From Cupriavidus plantarum (GTDB lineage Bacteria > Pseudomonadota > Gammaproteobacteria > Burkholderiales > Burkholderiaceae), in contig NZ_CAJPUX010000005.1 of NCBI RefSeq assembly GCF_905397285.1, positions 124,001 to 188,000 of the forward strand: a DNA stretch of 64,000 nt. The letters are read 5' to 3'. Made by a program: the position numbers and the translations under genes. The notes under the pieces are model-generated. The model was not told the DNA's origin. It made no database searches and worked only from the letters and a program-made list of their open reading frames with translations. Below, in pieces: positions 44,385 to 51,963 of the stretch. Positions within the stretch are counted from its first letter, which is position 1. The number at the start of each line of letters is the position of its first letter.

Positions 44385-45278
44385 ATGCTCGACAACCTTC
44401 ATCTGTTTCTGACGATCCTCGAGAAAGGCGGGTTATCGGCTGCTGGGCGGGAGCTAGGCTTGTCGCCCGCCTCCGTGTCCGAACGGCTGTCCATGCTGGA
44501 GAGCTATTACGGCGTCACGCTGCTGACCCGCACCACCCGGTCGATCAGCCTCACCGACGAGGGCCGCACGCTGGCCGACGGCGCCCGCCGGTTACTGGCC
44601 GAGGCCGACGAACTCGAGAGCCGCGTGCGGCGCGGCGCCGAAACGATCTCCGGTCCGGTGCGGCTGAGCGCGCCAGTGGACCTCGGTCAGACCCGCATCG
44701 TGCCGATCGTCGATCGCTTCCTGGATGCGCATCCCGATGTGACGGTCGACCTCAACCTTACCGATAGCTTCGTGGACCTCGTCGGCCAGGGCATCGACTT
44801 CGCCGTGCGATATGGCACGCTGGCCGACAGCACACTCAAGGCGAAGCCGATCGGCGAGAACCGGCGCGTCGTCTCCGCCTCGCCCGCATATCTCGCGCGC
44901 CATGGCACGCCTGGACACCCCGACGACCTGCCGCACCACGACTGCATCGTGATGCGCTTCGGCATCAATAGCGACCGCGTGTGGCCGTTTCGCGTCGAGG
45001 GCAAGCCGCATGCCGTCACCGTGCGCGGACGGCGGATCGCCAACACCGGGGACCTGGTCAGGCGGTGGGCGCTGCAAGGCCACGGGCTCTGCATGAAATC
45101 GGTCTGGGACATTCAGGAGGACCTCGATGCCGGCCGGCTGATCGAGGTCCTCGCACCGTTTTCCGCGGGCCGCACGGCGCTGCAGATCGTATATCCGCCG
45201 ACGCGCGTGCAGCCGCGCCGGGTCCGTGCATTGATCGATACCATCGCCGGCGAACTCGCGGGCGGGGCGGCCGGCTGA
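44385..45278 (+). CDS. LysR family transcriptional regulator
   Basis: Regulator of 297 residues with the HTH at residues about 1-60 (NLHLFLTILEKGGLSAAGRE, then LLTRTTRSISLTDEG). The effector domain starts VRLSAPVDLGQTRIVPIVD. It is divergent from the SDR/old-yellow-enzyme unit across 117 bp of AT-rich DNA. That unit is the presumed target; induction by an electrophile would fit. Confidence 0.88.
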   Translation: MLDNLHLFLTILEKGGLSAAGRELGLSPASVSERLSMLESYYGVTLLTRTTRSISLTDEGRTLADGARRLLAEADELESRVRRGAETISGPVRLSAPVDLGQTRIVPIVDRFLDAHPDVTVDLNLTDSFVDLVGQGIDFAVRYGTLADSTLKAKPIGENRRVVSASPAYLARHGTPGHPDDLPHHDCIVMRFGINSDRVWPFRVEGKPHAVTVRGRRIANTGDLVRRWALQGHGLCMKSVWDIQEDLDAGRLIEVLAPFSAGRTALQIVYPPTRVQPRRVRALIDTIAGELAGGAAG

Positions 45279-45311
45279 TGCCCGCGGGGTGCAACAAGAG
45301 AGGGATCGCCC

Positions 45312-45974
45312 TCACCCGTAGACGATCTCCGGCGTCCACGCCTCGCGCGGCTCCGCATGCAGTTGCCAGAACGCATCGGCCACGGCACGCGTATGGACGG
45401 AGTCCGGGCTGACCGGAGTGCGGACCGTTACCGCCGCGAGGTGGATGCCAAGCGCCTGCATCGGCTCGAACAGCGACAGGGCCGCGGCGCGCAGGCCGGC
45501 CTTGCCCGTGCTGAGCGTCAGGAATTGCGGCGACGGATGGATGCCGAGCCCGCCTCCCGTCACGAAGAGGCTGCCGCCGCCGTTCTGCCCGATCGCCTCG
45601 GCGCCCGCGCGCATCGCCACGAGCGCGCTCGTGAGATTGACGTTCATATCCGAGATCAGCGAATCGACGGATTCGTCCGCGAGCGTGCGCGTCTGCAGCT
45701 CACCGTCGGCGCCGTAATGCAATACGCCCGCGTTGTAGTGCAGCACCGAGAGGGTATCCCGGTGACGCGCGATGAGCGCGGCCACCGAGCGCGGGTCGGA
45801 TGCATCCACGGTATCGAACGCGAGGCCCGCGCATCCGGCCGCCTCCGCATGTCGGCGCAACCGTGCCGGATGGCGCGAAGCCACAACGACGCGGTATCCC
45901 TCGCGCGCAAAACGCTCGGCGGTCGCGAGACCGATACCCGGTCCGGAGCCGATCTGCAAAAAGGTCATGGTCAT
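45312..45974 (-). CDS. SDR-like protein lacking the catalytic Tyr
   Basis: SDR-fold protein of 220 residues. The cofactor loop is QIGSGPGIGLATAERFA, followed by NAGVL in the expected place. The active-site region is FLTLSTGKAGLRAAALSL: the Lys is kept, but the Tyr four residues before it is Leu. The start has two in-frame ATGs six bases apart (45974 and 45968). It is the second gene of the VOC-protein unit (26-bp gap), divergent from the LysR at 46633. It may act as a non-oxidoreductase NAD(P)-binding protein or use another catalytic residue. Confidence 0.8.
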   Translation of the reverse strand: MTMTFLQIGSGPGIGLATAERFAREGYRVVVASRHPARLRRHAEAAGCAGLAFDTVDASDPRSVAALIARHRDTLSVLHYNAGVLHYGADGELQTRTLADESVDSLISDMNVNLTSALVAMRAGAEAIGQNGGGSLFVTGGGLGIHPSPQFLTLSTGKAGLRAAALSLFEPMQALGIHLAAVTVRTPVSPDSVHTRAVADAFWQLHAEPREAWTPEIVYG

Positions 45975-46000
45975 GTCGATGCCCCTTTCTTGTGGATGGA

Positions 46001-46462
46001 TCAGCCGACCACTTCGGCAAGTTCGATCAGGTTGCCGAAAGGATCCGCGATGAAGGCCAGCTTGCGGCCGATCGCGGGCAGCTCGAACGGCGCCGTCACG
46101 ATCTGCACGCCCCGGCGGCGTAGCTCGGCGACGGTAGCGTCCATGTCTTCCACGTTGATGCAAAAGTGGTGATAGCCGGCGAGGCGCAGGCTGTCGCCGA
46201 GGTCGCTGTACACGGGCTTGGGAATGGGCAGCGGATCGCCATCGCCGAGGATTTCGATGAAGAAGGCGTCGTCGTTGGCGGGCGCCAGGTACGCGAGACG
46301 TTGGTCGGCATACGTCCAGCGGTGCACGACGCGGAAGTCGAGCATCTCGGTGTACCACTGCACGGCGGTGTCGAAGCTCGGTACGCGCACGGCGACGTGG
46401 TGGCCCTTCATCGAAGCGAGCGGGCTGCGGGGATTGACGGCGGGAATGGTCACGACGGACAT
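46001..46462 (-). CDS. VOC family (glyoxalase/bleomycin resistance-like) protein
   Basis: A 153-residue protein with two vicinal-oxygen-chelate modules. His lies in MKGHHVAVRVPSFDTAVQWY, Glu in the FFIEILGDG block, His in GYHHFCINVEDMDATV and Glu at PFGNLIELAEV, consistent with a divalent-metal site of lyase, epimerase or resistance-protein type. The ATG at 46462 has RBS-like GAGGAG upstream; a longer frame is open upstream without similarity. It is the first gene of a unit with the SDR-like gene and faces the LysR at 46633. Methylglyoxal-type electrophiles are one possible substrate. Confidence 0.85.
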   Translation of the reverse strand: MSVVTIPAVNPRSPLASMKGHHVAVRVPSFDTAVQWYTEMLDFRVVHRWTYADQRLAYLAPANDDAFFIEILGDGDPLPIPKPVYSDLGDSLRLAGYHHFCINVEDMDATVAELRRRGVQIVTAPFELPAIGRKLAFIADPFGNLIELAEVVG

Positions 46463-46632
46463 GGTGAAACTCCTCTGATTCAGGTTCGATGTGCAACCGC
46501 ATCGGTGCGGCTGCGGTGATCGAAGCGTAGGTCCGCGAGGGCCGATAGAGAATCGACGAAGGGTTGTTGGAATATGAGCTTCAGGTTCATAATCGCCGTC
46601 GAACACATTCATCGCCGCCGACCGATCCAGAG

Positions 46633-47571
46633 ATGCCCGTCACGCGAAAGCCATTGCCCCCTGCCCCCGGGACCGTCAGCCTGCCCGGCCTCATCGCGTT
46701 CGAGAGCGTGGCCCGCCACCTCAATTTCACGCGTGCGGCCGCGGAGATGGAGATCACGCCAACGGCCATCTCGCGCACCATCAAGCTGCTGGAGGCGTCG
46801 ATGCGGGTCCGGTTGTTCAATCGGACCACCCGCAGCGTGTCGCTGACGGAAGCGGGCACGCAACTGTTGCAGACGCTGGGGCCGGCGCTCGACCAGATTC
46901 GCCGCTCGGTGCAGGAAGTGGGCGATGCGTCCGGGGCGGCGCGCGGGCAGCTGCGGATCAATACGTCGTACGTGGCCCATGCCACGCTGATCCAGCCGCA
47001 TCTGCGCGAGTTCCTGACCCGGTATCCGGAGCTTGCCGTCGAGGTCAGCGTCGAACACGGGCTCACCGATATCGTCGCCGGTGGCTTCGATGTGGGCATC
47101 CGGCTTGGGCGTGCCTTGCAGAAGGACATGATCGCGGTGCCGATCGGGCCGCCGCAACGGCTGCTCGTCGTGGGCGCACCGGCGTACGTCAAGGCGCGCG
47201 GCAAACCCAGGCGGCCGGACCAGTTGCTTCAACACGATTGCATCCGCCAGCGCATCGGCAATCGCGGGCAGTTCCTGCCATGGGAATTCCGGGTGGGCAA
47301 CGAACCGCTGACCATCGATATACAGGGGCGCCTCGTCTTCAGCGAGATGCGCAGCGCGCTCGAGGCCGCGTGCGACGGCAACGGCCTGGCCTTCGTCTTC
47401 GAGCATTTCGCGCACAAGGCCCTGGAGGACGGCCTCGTCGTCCCGCTTCTGGAAACCTTCACGCGTGCGCGCGAACCGTTCTACATGTACTACCCCAACC
47501 GCGCGCAGATGCCCGGCAAACTTCGTGCGTTCCTGCAGTTCTTTCAGGACAAATCCCGGGCCGCGGCGTGA
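46633..47571 (+). CDS. LysR family transcriptional regulator
   Basis: Regulator of 312 residues with an HTH at residues about 20-75 (LIAFESVARHLNFTRAAAEM, then LFNRTTRSVSLTEAG) and an effector domain beginning LRINTSYVAHATLIQPHLRE. The block IVAGGFDVGIRLGRALQKDM closely matches the LysR proteins at 2205 and 23877. Its ATG at 46633 is chosen over an upstream frame that runs into the promoter. It is divergent from the VOC/SDR unit, its likely target. Confidence 0.87.
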   Translation: MPVTRKPLPPAPGTVSLPGLIAFESVARHLNFTRAAAEMEITPTAISRTIKLLEASMRVRLFNRTTRSVSLTEAGTQLLQTLGPALDQIRRSVQEVGDASGAARGQLRINTSYVAHATLIQPHLREFLTRYPELAVEVSVEHGLTDIVAGGFDVGIRLGRALQKDMIAVPIGPPQRLLVVGAPAYVKARGKPRRPDQLLQHDCIRQRIGNRGQFLPWEFRVGNEPLTIDIQGRLVFSEMRSALEAACDGNGLAFVFEHFAHKALEDGLVVPLLETFTRAREPFYMYYPNRAQMPGKLRAFLQFFQDKSRAAA

Positions 47572-47791
47572 GGGGCATGCCGTCGCGCGTTATGCCGCTG
47601 CGAGCGTGATGCGCGGTCAGTGAGAGTCGGCGCAGATGTTATGCGTGACGACATCTCGATGCACTGTCAGAGGCAAGTCTGCAAGCGCCGCGTCGTCGGC
47701 AGTGAAATGTTTGCCTGCGGGGCGGTCGCGGGCGCCGTCGGTTCTAGACTTTTCGCAGGATCAGTCGCTGGAATCGCCGGGAGAGATCGAT

Positions 47792-49603
47792 ATGGGCCAT
47801 CCCGCTTCGATGAGTGTCATCGCCGCCGCCGCCGCTGGCGGGATGTTGCTGGTGGCGCCGGCGCCGGCCTACGCCGCGCCGTGTCCCGCTGCATGGCAAA
47901 GCACGATGGTGTATGCCACGCCCGGGGCATTGGTCGCCTATAACGGGCGCGTGTATCAGAACAAGTGGTGGACGCAGGGGAATGTGCCCGGGACCGAGCA
48001 GTGGGGGCCGTGGGAGGACAAGGGAGAGTGCACAGGTGGCGCCTCGCCCTCGCCCTCGCCCTCGCCCTCGCCCTCGCCCTCGCCCTCGCCCTCGCCCTCG
48101 CCCTCGCCCTCGCCCTCGCCCTCGCCCTCGCCCTCGCCTGCGCCTGCGCCTGCGCCTGCGCCTGCGCCTGCGCCTTCGCCTGCGCCTTCGCCGACACCGA
48201 CACCGACACCGGCACCGGCCCCTGCGCCAACCCCCGCCCCGTCGCCGGCCCCGAGCCCCGCCAAAACCAAACCCGGCTGCTACGCGCCGTGGAGCGCCAC
48301 GAGCATCTACAACGAGAACAATGTCGCGTCCTATCAGGCAAAGAACTACCGCGCCAAATGGTGGGCGCAGGGCACCACCCCCACGAGCGGCGATCCGTGG
48401 GCAGTGATCGAAGACTGCGACCCGGCAAAGGTTGCCCCGCCCGCCCCAACGCCTACGCCAGTGCCAACGCCCGCGCCAGCCCCGGTCCCGCCCGACGTCC
48501 CCATCCCCACCCGCGCCCAGGCCGAGCAGGTGGAAAAGGACCTCACCAACACGCCCACCTTCGCCGCCATCAAGCAAATGATCCGCACGGCCGACAACGC
48601 TATCGTCGACGCCACCGACGCCGGCAAGGCGAGCAACCCCGTCAACGTCCAGCGTGTGGAGAAGATCGTCAACGCCGCGAAATGGGAATTCCTGTTCCCG
48701 CGCAGAGACCCGTCCTATACGTACCGCGCCTTCCTGCAGGCCATCGCCAAGTTCCCCGCGGTCTGCGCGGATTACAAGGACGGCCGCGACGCCGAGGCCA
48801 TCTGCCGCAAGACCCTCGCCACGATGTTCGCCCACTTCGCGCAGGAAACGGGCGAGCACGACATCCACTCGAGCACGCCGGAATTCCGGCAAGGCCTGCA
48901 CTGGGTCAGGGAAATGGGCTGCACCGAAACGGGCGATGGCTGCGGCTACAACGCCGAGTGCGACCCGAACATCTGGCAGGGCCAGCTCTACGTCTGCGGC
49001 AAGAACGCGGACGGCAGCTTCAGGAAGTACTACGGCCGCGGCGCCAAGCAGCTCTCGTACAACTACAACTACGGCCAGTTCTCGCAGGTGATGTACGGCA
49101 AGCCGACGATCCTGCTCGACAATCCCGACAGCGTCGCCAGCACGTGGCTCAACCTGGCCTCGGCCGTCTTCTTCTTCGTCTACCCGCAGCCGCCAAAACC
49201 CTCGATGCAGGCCGTCATCGACGGCAGCTGGCAACCCAACGCCACCGACCAGTCCAGCGGCCTCGTCCCGGGCTTCGGCGTCACCACGATGATCATCAAC
49301 GGCGGCGTGGAATGCGGCGGCAACACCGAAGTCGCCCAGTCGCTCAACCGCATCAAGTACTACAAGTCCTTCGCCGCCGAACTCAACGTCCCGGTGCCCG
49401 ACAGCGAAAAGCTCGGCTGCACGGGCATGAAGCAGTTCTCCGATCAGGGCAGCGCGGCCGCCGACACCACCTGGGTCAAGGACTGGCACGACGGCATGGC
49501 CTACCGATGCATGCTCGTCAACTATCAGGAAAAATTCAGTGCCCTGATTCCGGGCGACTATGTGAAGTGCGTGGAGAACGAATGGGGCGTGAAGCTGAAG
49601 TAA
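47792..49603 (+). CDS. Secreted GH19 chitinase with two chitin-binding domains
   Basis: Extracellular endochitinase of 603 residues with a signal peptide (1-29, ending PAYAA). Chitin-binding domain 1 spans about 31-80 (YNGRVYQNKWWTQGNVPG) and domain 2 about 161-212 (YQAKNYRAKWWAQGTTP). They are joined by Ser-Pro and Ala-Pro linkers, followed by a GH19 domain (about 255-603). The acid/base Glu352 lies in FAHFAQETGEHD and the substrate-binding block is KYYGRGAKQLSYNYNYG. The ATG at 47792 follows CGGGAGAG. The Ser-Pro linker is a DNA microsatellite. It degrades chitin of fungi or arthropods. A TetR gene follows at 75 bp but has its own promoter. Confidence 0.93.
   Translation: MGHPASMSVIAAAAAGGMLLVAPAPAYAAPCPAAWQSTMVYATPGALVAYNGRVYQNKWWTQGNVPGTEQWGPWEDKGECTGGASPSPSPSPSPSPSPSPSPSPSPSPSPSPSPSPAPAPAPAPAPAPSPAPSPTPTPTPAPAPAPTPAPSPAPSPAKTKPGCYAPWSATSIYNENNVASYQAKNYRAKWWAQGTTPTSGDPWAVIEDCDPAKVAPPAPTPTPVPTPAPAPVPPDVPIPTRAQAEQVEKDLTNTPTFAAIKQMIRTADNAIVDATDAGKASNPVNVQRVEKIVNAAKWEFLFPRRDPSYTYRAFLQAIAKFPAVCADYKDGRDAEAICRKTLATMFAHFAQETGEHDIHSSTPEFRQGLHWVREMGCTETGDGCGYNAECDPNIWQGQLYVCGKNADGSFRKYYGRGAKQLSYNYNYGQFSQVMYGKPTILLDNPDSVASTWLNLASAVFFFVYPQPPKPSMQAVIDGSWQPNATDQSSGLVPGFGVTTMIINGGVECGGNTEVAQSLNRIKYYKSFAAELNVPVPDSEKLGCTGMKQFSDQGSAAADTTWVKDWHDGMAYRCMLVNYQEKFSALIPGDYVKCVENEWGVKLK
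48043..48138 (+). repeat. Hexanucleotide repeat in the chitinase linker
   Basis: About 16 tandem copies of the six-base unit CTCGCC (coding Ser-Pro) are followed by degenerate six-base units coding Ala-Pro. All six frames are open here, which makes spurious ORFs. The unit is a multiple of three, so copy number change alters linker length without frameshift. Confidence 0.85.
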
Positions 49604-49642
49604 CCATATAGCTTCCCGTGACGCGGTTCGATCGATCCCTCC

Positions 49643-49670
49643 TTGACATCAACCAACTAGTTGGTAGACT
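49643..49670 (+). promoter_or_regulatory. TetR promoter with a palindromic operator in the spacer
   Basis: A TTGACA -35 (49643-49648) and a TAGACT -10 (49665-49670) are 16 bases apart, and the 14-bp perfect palindrome ACCAACTAGTTGGT (49652-49665) fills the spacer. The TetR start ATG is 8 bases downstream. Binding here would block the promoter. Confidence 0.7.
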
Positions 49671-49677
49671 GTCATTT

Positions 49678-50265
49678 ATGGAAGCCATCGACCTCTCTCC
49701 CAAGGCCATTGAAATCGTCGTCTGTACGCAATCGTTGTTGGCGACGCGCGGATATAACGGGTTCAGTTACGCCGATATCTCGGAAAAGGTAGGCATCAGC
49801 AAGGCCAGTATTCATCACCACTTTCCGAGCAAGGCCGAACTGGTCGAGGTCGTCGTGAAGCTGTATCGAGAGGAAACGCGCAAAGGGGTGGCCGCGATCG
49901 AGGCGCATGCGTCCGCCCCGCTCGATCGGCTGCACGCCTACACCGGTTATTGGGAGCGCTGCATCCGCGACGGCTCGTCGCCGTTCTGCATCTGCGCAAT
50001 GCTGGCGTCGGAGCTGCCCGCCATTCCCGAGCCGGTAGCCAGTCAGGTGCGCGGGCATTTCCAGGATCTGACGGGCTGGCTGGCGTCGATTCTCGCGGCG
50101 GGCGCGGAGAGCAAGACGTTCCGGCTGCGGACGAACGCGGATGCCGAGGCCGCCGCGTTTCTGGCCACCGTGCATGGCGGCATGATCGCGGCACGCGTGC
50201 ACGGCAATGCCGAGGCATTTGTATCGATCGTCGGCCGGGCCGTGGAGGTTCTGCGGGCTGCCTGA
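49678..50265 (+). CDS. TetR/AcrR family regulator
   Basis: Repressor of 195 residues. HTH at about residues 10-58: VVCTQSLLATRGYNGFSYAD then KVGISKASIHHHFPSKAEL. The C-terminal domain (SPFCICAMLASELPAIPE) resembles the YxaF/LmrA-type C-terminal domains. The first frame start is TTG at 49618, but the ATG at 49678 is right after the promoter. Identical palindromes precede it and the downstream membrane gene, so it probably represses both. A strong terminator separates the two genes. Confidence 0.88.
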   Translation: MEAIDLSPKAIEIVVCTQSLLATRGYNGFSYADISEKVGISKASIHHHFPSKAELVEVVVKLYREETRKGVAAIEAHASAPLDRLHAYTGYWERCIRDGSSPFCICAMLASELPAIPEPVASQVRGHFQDLTGWLASILAAGAESKTFRLRTNADAEAAAFLATVHGGMIAARVHGNAEAFVSIVGRAVEVLRAA

Positions 50266-50287
50266 CGACGTTTCAAACGAAATGGAG

Positions 50288-50313
50288 GTCCCTGTCATTC
50301 AGGGACTTTTTTT
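50288..50313 (+). terminator. Rho-independent terminator after TetR
   Basis: GTCCCTG (50288-50294) pairs perfectly with CAGGGAC (50100-type arm at 50300-50306) across a 5-base loop, followed by seven T. It lies 22 bp after the TetR stop. Confidence 0.85.
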
Positions 50314-50325
50314 GAACCACACAGT

Positions 50326-50343
50326 CTACCAACTAGTTGGTAG
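50326..50343 (+). promoter_or_regulatory. TetR operator before the membrane-protein gene
   Basis: The 18-bp perfect palindrome CTACCAACTAGTTGGTAG contains the same 14-bp core as the operator before the TetR gene. It sits 23 bases before the next start codon. A weak TTGAAC -35 lies just upstream at 50312. Confidence 0.7.
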
Positions 50344-50366
50344 CACCATCTACGGAAGGAACCATC

Positions 50367-50954
50367 ATGACCGAATTCAGCCCGAACGGCGCATCGCACG
50401 CCAATCTTTGGCTCAAGCCCTACTACTACTGGCGCGCCGCATTCTCGATTGTGTGGGTTGCCGCCGCGTTCACGGTCGGCAGGACCAACCCCGCCGTCGC
50501 GGCGATCCTCCTGATGGTCTACCCCGCGTGGGACGCCGTGGCCAACCTCGTGGACGCACACCGGAATGGCGGCATGCGCCGCAACCCTACGCAAGCGCTC
50601 AACGTGGTGGCCAGCGGCGTCACGACCGCCGGCGTTGCCATTGCACTCGGCATCGGCATGAATGCCGTGCTCGGGGTCTTCGGCACCTGGGCCATTCTCG
50701 CGGGCCTGTTCCAGCTCGCCACCGGTGTGCGCCGCTGGAAAAACTTCGGTGCCCAATGGGCCATGATCCTCAGCGGCGCGCAATCGGCGCTGGCGGGCGC
50801 GTTCTTCATCAAGACGGCCGCGGGGGCGCAGGTCCCAGGCATCACGGACTTTGCCCCGTACGCGGCGTTCGGCGCGTTCTACTTCCTGATCTCGGCCATT
50901 TCGCTGAGCATCGCCGACATGCGCCGCACGAAGACGCGGCAGTTCGGCGCGTGA
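50367..50954 (+). CDS. Small integral membrane protein (DUF308-like)
   Basis: A 195-residue protein with about six hydrophobic segments (for example AAFSIVWVAAAFTVG, VAAILLMVYPAWDAV, TTAGVAIALGIGMNAVLG, TWAILAGLFQLATG, AYFLISAISLSI-like end). The helical hairpin pattern and Gly content resemble DUF308/HdeD-type proteins, but I do not see a diagnostic motif. The ATG at 50367 has ACGGAAGGA upstream. It is directly behind the TetR gene's terminator and the second operator, so it is probably the repressor's target. Function unknown; a role in envelope stress or efflux is a guess. Confidence 0.65.
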   Translation: MTEFSPNGASHANLWLKPYYYWRAAFSIVWVAAAFTVGRTNPAVAAILLMVYPAWDAVANLVDAHRNGGMRRNPTQALNVVASGVTTAGVAIALGIGMNAVLGVFGTWAILAGLFQLATGVRRWKNFGAQWAMILSGAQSALAGAFFIKTAAGAQVPGITDFAPYAAFGAFYFLISAISLSIADMRRTKTRQFGA

Positions 50955-51018
50955 TGGTCATCCTGATTTGTCATCCGCGGTAGTAAACCTTGATCGATCG
51001 CCGCGGCATCGGCATCGA

Positions 51019-51852
51019 TCAGGGCAGCGCCCCCACCTGCTTCAGCACCGCGCGCGCAATCTCCTGACGCCTGGCACCGACCTCCGGCTTCGGCATATCG
51101 AGGTTCATCGCGAATACGTACGTATCGTCACCGCGCGTCACCCAGCCCACCCACCAGCCGACATCGACCTTGCCCGATGTGGCCCACCCCGTCTTCGCGC
51201 GGAGCGTATAGACCGGCGTCTGCTCGATGACGAGGATGTCGTCCAGCGCCCGGAAGCTCTGCTCCGAGATCAGCGGCACCTTGTGCGCGGCAGCCGCGCG
51301 CAGAAAGTCAATCTGCTGATATGTCGTGATTTGCAAATGCCCGTTGAGCCAGAACCGGTCCACCGGTCCCTCGACGTCGGCATTCCCGAAGTGCGCCGCC
51401 CCGAGATACTTGCGATACTGCGCCGTGCCCACGCGGCGAGCCAGGGCCTGATAGGCCGGCACGCACGAGTTCCTGAGCGCGTCGCGCAAGGCGACCTCGC
51501 CATTGCACACCGCGGGCAGGATCGGCTTGCCATGGTGCATCCATACCTTGCCGTCCCATGGCAGCTTGTCATGATCGACATCGGCCACTGCGCCGGTCTC
51601 CAGGCCGATCAGCGAGTTGAAGATCTTGAACGTCGACGCTGGCGAATACGCCGTGGCCGCGCGCTTCGGGTTGTAGGTCAGCGTGCGGTGCTGACGCACG
51701 TCATAGACGACGATGGTGCCGTCGACACCGGCTGCGTCGAATAACGGTTTCGCATCGATCGGCACCTCGGTCTTTCCGACGGGCGTGGCGGTCACCGCCG
51801 CACAGGCCAGCACCAAAGGCGCGACCAGCAGACCCAGCATTGTCTTTCGCAT
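51019..51852 (-). CDS. Class D (OXA-type) beta-lactamase
   Basis: Periplasmic serine beta-lactamase of 277 residues with a signal peptide (1-22). All class D elements are present: Ser73-Thr-Phe-Lys76, Ser129-Cys-Val131, Phe155-Gly-Asn157 (in place of the common Tyr-Gly-Asn), Lys220-Thr-Gly222, and Trp-rich GWWVGW after it. The Lys76 would be carboxylated. The ATG at 51852 has GAGGTGA upstream; the in-frame ATG at 51864 is less suited. It is probably an intrinsic chromosomal enzyme, as known in Ralstonia and Cupriavidus relatives. Spectrum cannot be read from sequence. It is divergent from the 569-residue unknown gene. Confidence 0.92.
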   Translation of the reverse strand: MRKTMLGLLVAPLVLACAAVTATPVGKTEVPIDAKPLFDAAGVDGTIVVYDVRQHRTLTYNPKRAATAYSPASTFKIFNSLIGLETGAVADVDHDKLPWDGKVWMHHGKPILPAVCNGEVALRDALRNSCVPAYQALARRVGTAQYRKYLGAAHFGNADVEGPVDRFWLNGHLQITTYQQIDFLRAAAAHKVPLISEQSFRALDDILVIEQTPVYTLRAKTGWATSGKVDVGWWVGWVTRGDDTYVFAMNLDMPKPEVGARRQEIARAVLKQVGALP

Positions 51853-51963
51853 GTCACCTCGCATCAGCGTTCTCTTGTGGTTGTGGATGAATGAGCCGGA
51901 GCATAGGTGCGCCGATGAAACTCGCCAACCGAAGCGTCTGTAACACGCGTAACATGGCGCTCG

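Noticed and set aside
47744..49489. A 581-codon minus-strand frame over the chitinase
   Set aside because: The Ser-Pro microsatellite opens all six frames; only the plus-strand frame has a signal peptide and GH19 motifs.
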